Source: Pavlovales sp. CCMP2436
Taxonomy: Eukaryota > Haptophyta > Pavlovophyceae > Pavlovales
DNA length: 15,868 bases
Direction of reading: 5' to 3'
Assembly: GCA_026770615.1 (NCBI GenBank)
Contig: MU631827.1
Coordinates: 73,235 to 89,102, forward strand
The position numbers and the translations under genes were made by a program. Below, in pieces: positions 14,994 through 15,868 of the stretch. The notes below the pieces were generated by a model that did not search any database, was not told the origin of the DNA, and saw nothing but the letters and a program-made list of their open reading frames with translations. Each line of letters opens with the position of its first letter. Positions within the stretch are counted from its first letter, which is position 1.

Positions 14994-15061
14994 CGACGCC
15001 ACCTTGGTCAGGCGGCCGCCGGTCGTGCGACGCCACCTTGGTCAGGCAGCCGCCGGTCGTG
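14994..15061. repeat. 34-bp tandem repeat, two copies
   Basis: The unit starting CGACGCCACCTTGGTCAGGC is repeated at 14994-15027 and 15028-15061 with one mismatch. It lies in the leader or promoter side of the gene at 15238. Confidence 0.9.
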
Positions 15062-15237
15062 ACTTTGATCTCGCAGGTAGTCGTCGTCTGCGGGTAGCGC
15101 CGCCGTCGTCTCTATGTTGCCGGAGTGAAAACTAAAGAAAGTTTGCCATCAGGATTTGGCACTGTAGCTCCGAGGAGCTCCTTGCGTGTCTGGCAACGGG
15201 CGCAGGTGACAGACACGGCTAGCAGGGTTATACCTAC

Positions 15238-15738
15238 ATGAGCTCATCCGATATCCAGCATGGATTCGGTATCCTGCGCAACGGCCGTGTCAACCAGCCG
15301 CACAACGACAACAAGCAGAGGAAGGTCCTCGGCATCGGCTCCCTCGATGGACAGCAGCAGTTCCTCGACACCGCGCAGCGCGCGCTGCAGAAGCTGCAGC
15401 TCAGCCCGTCGGCGATGGTCACGGAGGACGTCATCACCATGGGCGCCGGCGGCAGGCGCCTCGCGCTCACCATCGACGAGTTCCAGGACAAGTTCAACTC
15501 GCGGAAGAACATCTCGCGCACGCTGGCCAACAACTACGACGCAATGGAAGAATCCTGCTCAGCTGTTCGCAAGTACGGGAACGATCTCCAGCGCGCCGCC
15601 GAGCAGAACTACTTGCTCCAGATCGACGAGTACAAGCAGGCGCACTTCTCCGCGATCGGCCGCAAGATCCCGGAGCCTGAGGATTTTGAGACCGTCGGCG
15701 CTGGCGGCAAACCGACACACCCCATTTACGTGGAGTGA
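15238..15738 (+). CDS. Conserved-looking protein of unknown function, 166 aa
   Basis: The ATG at 15238 is the first after an in-frame TAG at 15220, and the frame ends at TGA 15736-15738. The protein begins MSSSDIQHGFGILRNGR. It is soluble and mainly helical (about residues 37-55 and 78-140), with two glycine motifs, TMGAGGRRL (~67-75) and TVGAGGKP (~152-159), that may be an internal echo. There is no signal peptide or membrane segment. GC-rich third positions and balanced composition support real coding. I do not recognise the family. No intron is needed. It is transcribed away from the KAD-repeat gene, with the 102-bp palindrome between them. The minus frame over it is a shadow. Confidence 0.75.
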   Translation: MSSSDIQHGFGILRNGRVNQPHNDNKQRKVLGIGSLDGQQQFLDTAQRALQKLQLSPSAMVTEDVITMGAGGRRLALTIDEFQDKFNSRKNISRTLANNYDAMEESCSAVRKYGNDLQRAAEQNYLLQIDEYKQAHFSAIGRKIPEPEDFETVGAGGKPTHPIYVE

Positions 15739-15808
15739 GGGGAAAGGGAGACAGGACTTGGGGCAGGGGGGGGGGGTTCAGATGCCTCTTATCTCCAACA
15801 CAGCCCCA

Positions 15809-15849
15809 GTCACAACCTCCAGTCAGCCCGTCACAACCCCCAGTCAGCC
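15809..15849. repeat. Short tandem repeat downstream of the last gene
   Basis: GTCACAACCTCCAGTCAGCC is repeated with a 21-bp period and one mismatch. An 11-base G run (15766-15776) lies just upstream, in the presumed 3' UTR. Confidence 0.8.
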
Positions 15850-15868
15850 TCCGCCAATCCACGACCAA

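Noticed and set aside
1..15868. CRISPR array, rRNA or tRNA genes
   Set aside because: There are no regularly spaced repeats with unique spacers and no recognisable cloverleaf or rRNA core sequence.

Overview
The window looks like nuclear DNA of a GC-rich protist, most likely a unicellular, probably flagellated alga of haptophyte type. Spliceosomal GT-AG introns, WW domains, GC-rich coding exons next to very AT-rich introns, a short TTAGGG-type interstitial telomere tract and dense transposon debris support this. The haptophyte placement is inference only; nothing here fixes the species.

Layout. (1) Positions ~225-3640 hold, on the minus strand, the decayed 3' part of a LINE-type retrotransposon: RNase H, then a CCHC zinc knuckle, a proline-rich linker and an OTU-type protease domain. 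It carries stops and frameshifts, and a 166-bp TA-flanked MITE splits the RNase H domain. The reverse transcriptase is absent, as in a 5'-truncated copy. (2) Positions 3650-4668 hold a minus-strand gene for a probable mitochondrial protein, head to head with a plus-strand fragment of a short-chain dehydrogenase (C-factor type). (3) Positions 4940-6713 are accessory DNA: TCGGTCA-motif repeats flank a hAT-type zinc-finger ORF, followed by a second MITE copy and a 549-bp non-autonomous transposon with terminal inverted repeats and a perfect 9-bp target duplication. (4) Positions 6714-7663 hold an ORF with a four-fold cysteine-containing repeat. (5) Positions 7664-8650 are mostly non-coding, with TATA-like elements, a telomere-like tract and a possible 49-residue ORF. 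(6) Positions 8716-10809 encode a 697-residue coiled-coil protein with two WW domains. (7) Positions 14497-10999 (minus) hold a six-exon gene whose exons join in frame to a 709-residue coiled-coil protein resembling the DUF4795/QRICH2 flagellar family; its five introns are largely microsatellite DNA. (8) A 102-bp near-perfect palindrome lies almost exactly midway between this gene and a divergent single-exon gene (15238-15738) of unknown function.

The genes do not form an operon or an obvious pathway. The region reads as ordinary chromosomal genes (mitochondrial-like, WW-domain, flagellar-like and unknown) interrupted by layered transposon insertions. The best leads are the spliced KAD-repeat gene with microsatellite introns, the mid-promoter palindrome, the nested LINE/MITE history, and the 9-bp-TSD element.
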